A stretch of 6,998 nt of DNA from contig JBBRAW010000142.1 of the NCBI GenBank assembly GCA_038206385.1, positions 1 through 6,998 on the forward strand. The letters run 5' to 3'. This DNA is from JANXSD01 sp038206385 (GTDB lineage: Bacteria > Bacteroidota > Bacteroidia > AKYH767-A > OLB10). The position numbers and the translations under genes are program-made. The first letter of the stretch is position 1, and each line of letters opens with the position of its first letter. The notes under the pieces were generated by a model. It was not told the DNA's origin. It searched no databases and worked only from the letters and a program-made list of their open reading frames with translations. This document shows, piece after piece, positions 6,248-6,998 of the stretch.

Positions 6248-6340
6248 CGGGGATACTACGCATCCCTCCCCATATCAAAATTACGAAGTAAAGCACTACT
6301 AGTCGGTTATTAATTATTTATAGTCGCTTGTAATTGTGTT
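6248..6340 (+). repeat. Direct repeat, copy 2 (hairpin with one broken pair)
   Basis: This is the second copy, exactly 240 bases downstream of copy 1. In the hairpin G6015 is replaced by A6255, breaking one G-C pair (GGGATAC, TAC, GCATCCC). The right end overlaps the TTG (6334-6336) that may be the -33 element of the downstream gene, so the block lies directly against a working promoter. It could be a REP/MITE-like element or a local duplication of an upstream regulatory region. Confidence 0.85.
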
Positions 6341-6362
6341 GAAACCCTTTTAAGTACCTTTG
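6334..6362 (+). promoter_or_regulatory. Bacteroidota-type promoter (TTG - 18 - TAnnTTTG) for the PLP enzyme gene
   Basis: TTG (6334-6336) and TACCTTTG (6355-6362) are separated by 18 bases, in line with the phylum's -33/-7 architecture. The -7 box ends 18 bases before the ATG at 6381, so the transcript would carry a leader of only about 10-15 bases with no Shine-Dalgarno sequence. This is the best promoter in the window. Confidence 0.6.
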
Positions 6363-6380
6363 TATTGTTATAAAATAATC

Positions 6381-6998
6381 ATGTCGAACGAACATCAACA
6401 TTTCGCAACCAAAGCAATCCATGCCGGTCAAGAGCCTGATCCTACAACGGGCGCAATAATGACCCCAATCTATCAAACTTCTACCTATGTACAAGAATGG
6501 CCTGGGAAGCATAAGGGATATGCTTATGCTAGAGGAAAAAACCCTACTCGTTCGGCACTTGAAAACTGTATTGCAGCATTAGAAAATGCAGAATTCGGTT
6601 TGTGTTTCAGTAGTGGACAAGGTGCTAGTGATGCATTAATTAAAATGTTACGACCAGGTGATGAGGTTATCGCAACGAATGATTTATATGGTGGAAGTTA
6701 TCGCATGTTCACGAAAATTTACGAACCTTTTGGAATTAAATTTCATTTTGTAAATATGTATGATGCGAAAAATATTAGCAACTTTATAAATACGAATACA
6801 AAGATGCTTTGGGTGGAAACACCAACGAATCCAACCATGCAGATTATTGATATCAAAGCATGCGCTGCAATTGCAAAAGAAACGAATTTAATTTTTGTTG
6901 TTGATAATACATTTGCTTCTCCTTACTTACAAAATCCACTCGATCTTGGTGCAGATATCGTGATGCATTCTGTAACGAAATATTTAGGTGGACATAGT
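6381..6998 (+). CDS. Cystathionine gamma-synthase/gamma-lyase family PLP enzyme, partial: C-terminus beyond right edge
   Basis: The 206 codons present are about half of the usual 380-400. The product belongs to the Cys/Met metabolism PLP-dependent (fold type I) family. Visible marks are HAGQEPDPTTGAIMTPIYQT (15-34), YARGKNPTR with the Tyr and Arg that contact the PLP phosphate of the neighbouring subunit, FSSGQGA at the cofactor phosphate loop, NDLYGGSYR, LWVETPTNP, VDNTFASPYLQNPLDLGAD with the Asp that pairs with the pyridine nitrogen, and SVTKYLGGHS with the PLP Schiff-base lysine at K200. These enzymes form or break cystathionine in transsulfuration or methionine synthesis in the cytoplasm as tetramers. 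WVETPTNP and the N-terminus look more like the gamma-lyase side than E. coli MetB, but synthase, lyase and sulfhydrylase activities cannot be separated on this half. The start directly follows a strong promoter. Confidence 0.92.
   Translation, partial: MSNEHQHFATKAIHAGQEPDPTTGAIMTPIYQTSTYVQEWPGKHKGYAYARGKNPTRSALENCIAALENAEFGLCFSSGQGASDALIKMLRPGDEVIATNDLYGGSYRMFTKIYEPFGIKFHFVNMYDAKNISNFINTNTKMLWVETPTNPTMQIIDIKACAAIAKETNLIFVVDNTFASPYLQNPLDLGADIVMHSVTKYLGGHS

Larger units (their letters stand above)
5771..6380. other. 610-base non-coding region with hairpins and direct repeats
   Basis: No convincing reading frame exists here on either strand; the longest ATG-started stretch examined (5960-6007) codes for only 15 residues. 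Contents from left to right are a weak bulged hairpin (5772-5796), a 7-bp hairpin (5852-5871), AT-rich spacer, direct-repeat copy 1 (6008-6100), a 147-base spacer, direct-repeat copy 2 (6248-6340) and the promoter of the PLP enzyme gene. No transposase remnant was recognised. Confidence 0.6.

Noticed and set aside
6318..6512. Minus-strand 64-codon frame at the start of the PLP enzyme
   Set aside because: It is antisense to the conserved N-terminus of the PLP enzyme and runs through its promoter.

Overview
The window is AT-rich DNA from a member of the Bacteroidota. The evidence is a secreted protein with a type IX secretion (T9SS) type A C-terminal sorting domain and an SNA|Q signal-peptide junction, several TAnnTTTG promoter boxes of the kind used by the Bacteroidota primary sigma factor, and starts preceded by A-rich rather than Shine-Dalgarno-like leaders. 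The genus cannot be fixed from the sequence.

Layout. (1) 1-1117, minus strand: the N-terminal 372 residues of a polytopic membrane glycosyltransferase (GT-C, GT39/ArnT-like), running off the left edge. (2) 1118-1366: a divergent intergenic region with a promoter candidate for each direction and a bulged 13-bp inverted repeat. (3) 1367-2749, plus: a secreted protein with a GVxG-repeat stalk, a peptidase S74 intramolecular chaperone domain, a coiled coil and a T9SS sorting domain, closed by a perfect 20-bp hairpin at 2763-2810. (4) 2912-4498, plus: asnB, glutamine-dependent asparagine synthetase, with its own promoter box and a C-terminus resembling animal ASNS. (5) 4499-4804: no intact gene, but a 59-residue coding trace interrupted by one TGA. 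(6) 4805-5770, plus: an unrecognised membrane protein split over two reading frames by two compensating frameshifts, apparently an internal duplication of a [two-TM + soluble domain] unit. (7) 5771-6380: non-coding, holding two 93-bp direct repeats exactly 240 bp apart; the second copy reaches the promoter of the next gene. (8) 6381-6998, plus: the first 206 residues of a PLP-dependent cystathionine gamma-synthase/lyase family enzyme, cut by the right edge just after its PLP-binding lysine.

The genes do not form one obvious pathway or operon. The glycosyltransferase is divergent from the rest. The S74 gene ends in a strong terminator. asnB and the PLP enzyme each have their own promoter box and both serve amino-acid metabolism (asparagine; sulfur amino acids). 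The 4499-6380 segment looks like decaying or rearranging accessory DNA between two housekeeping-type genes. No tRNA, rRNA, CRISPR array or transposase was seen. The best leads are the S74/T9SS architecture, the compensating frameshifts in the duplicated membrane protein, and the hairpin-bearing direct repeats.
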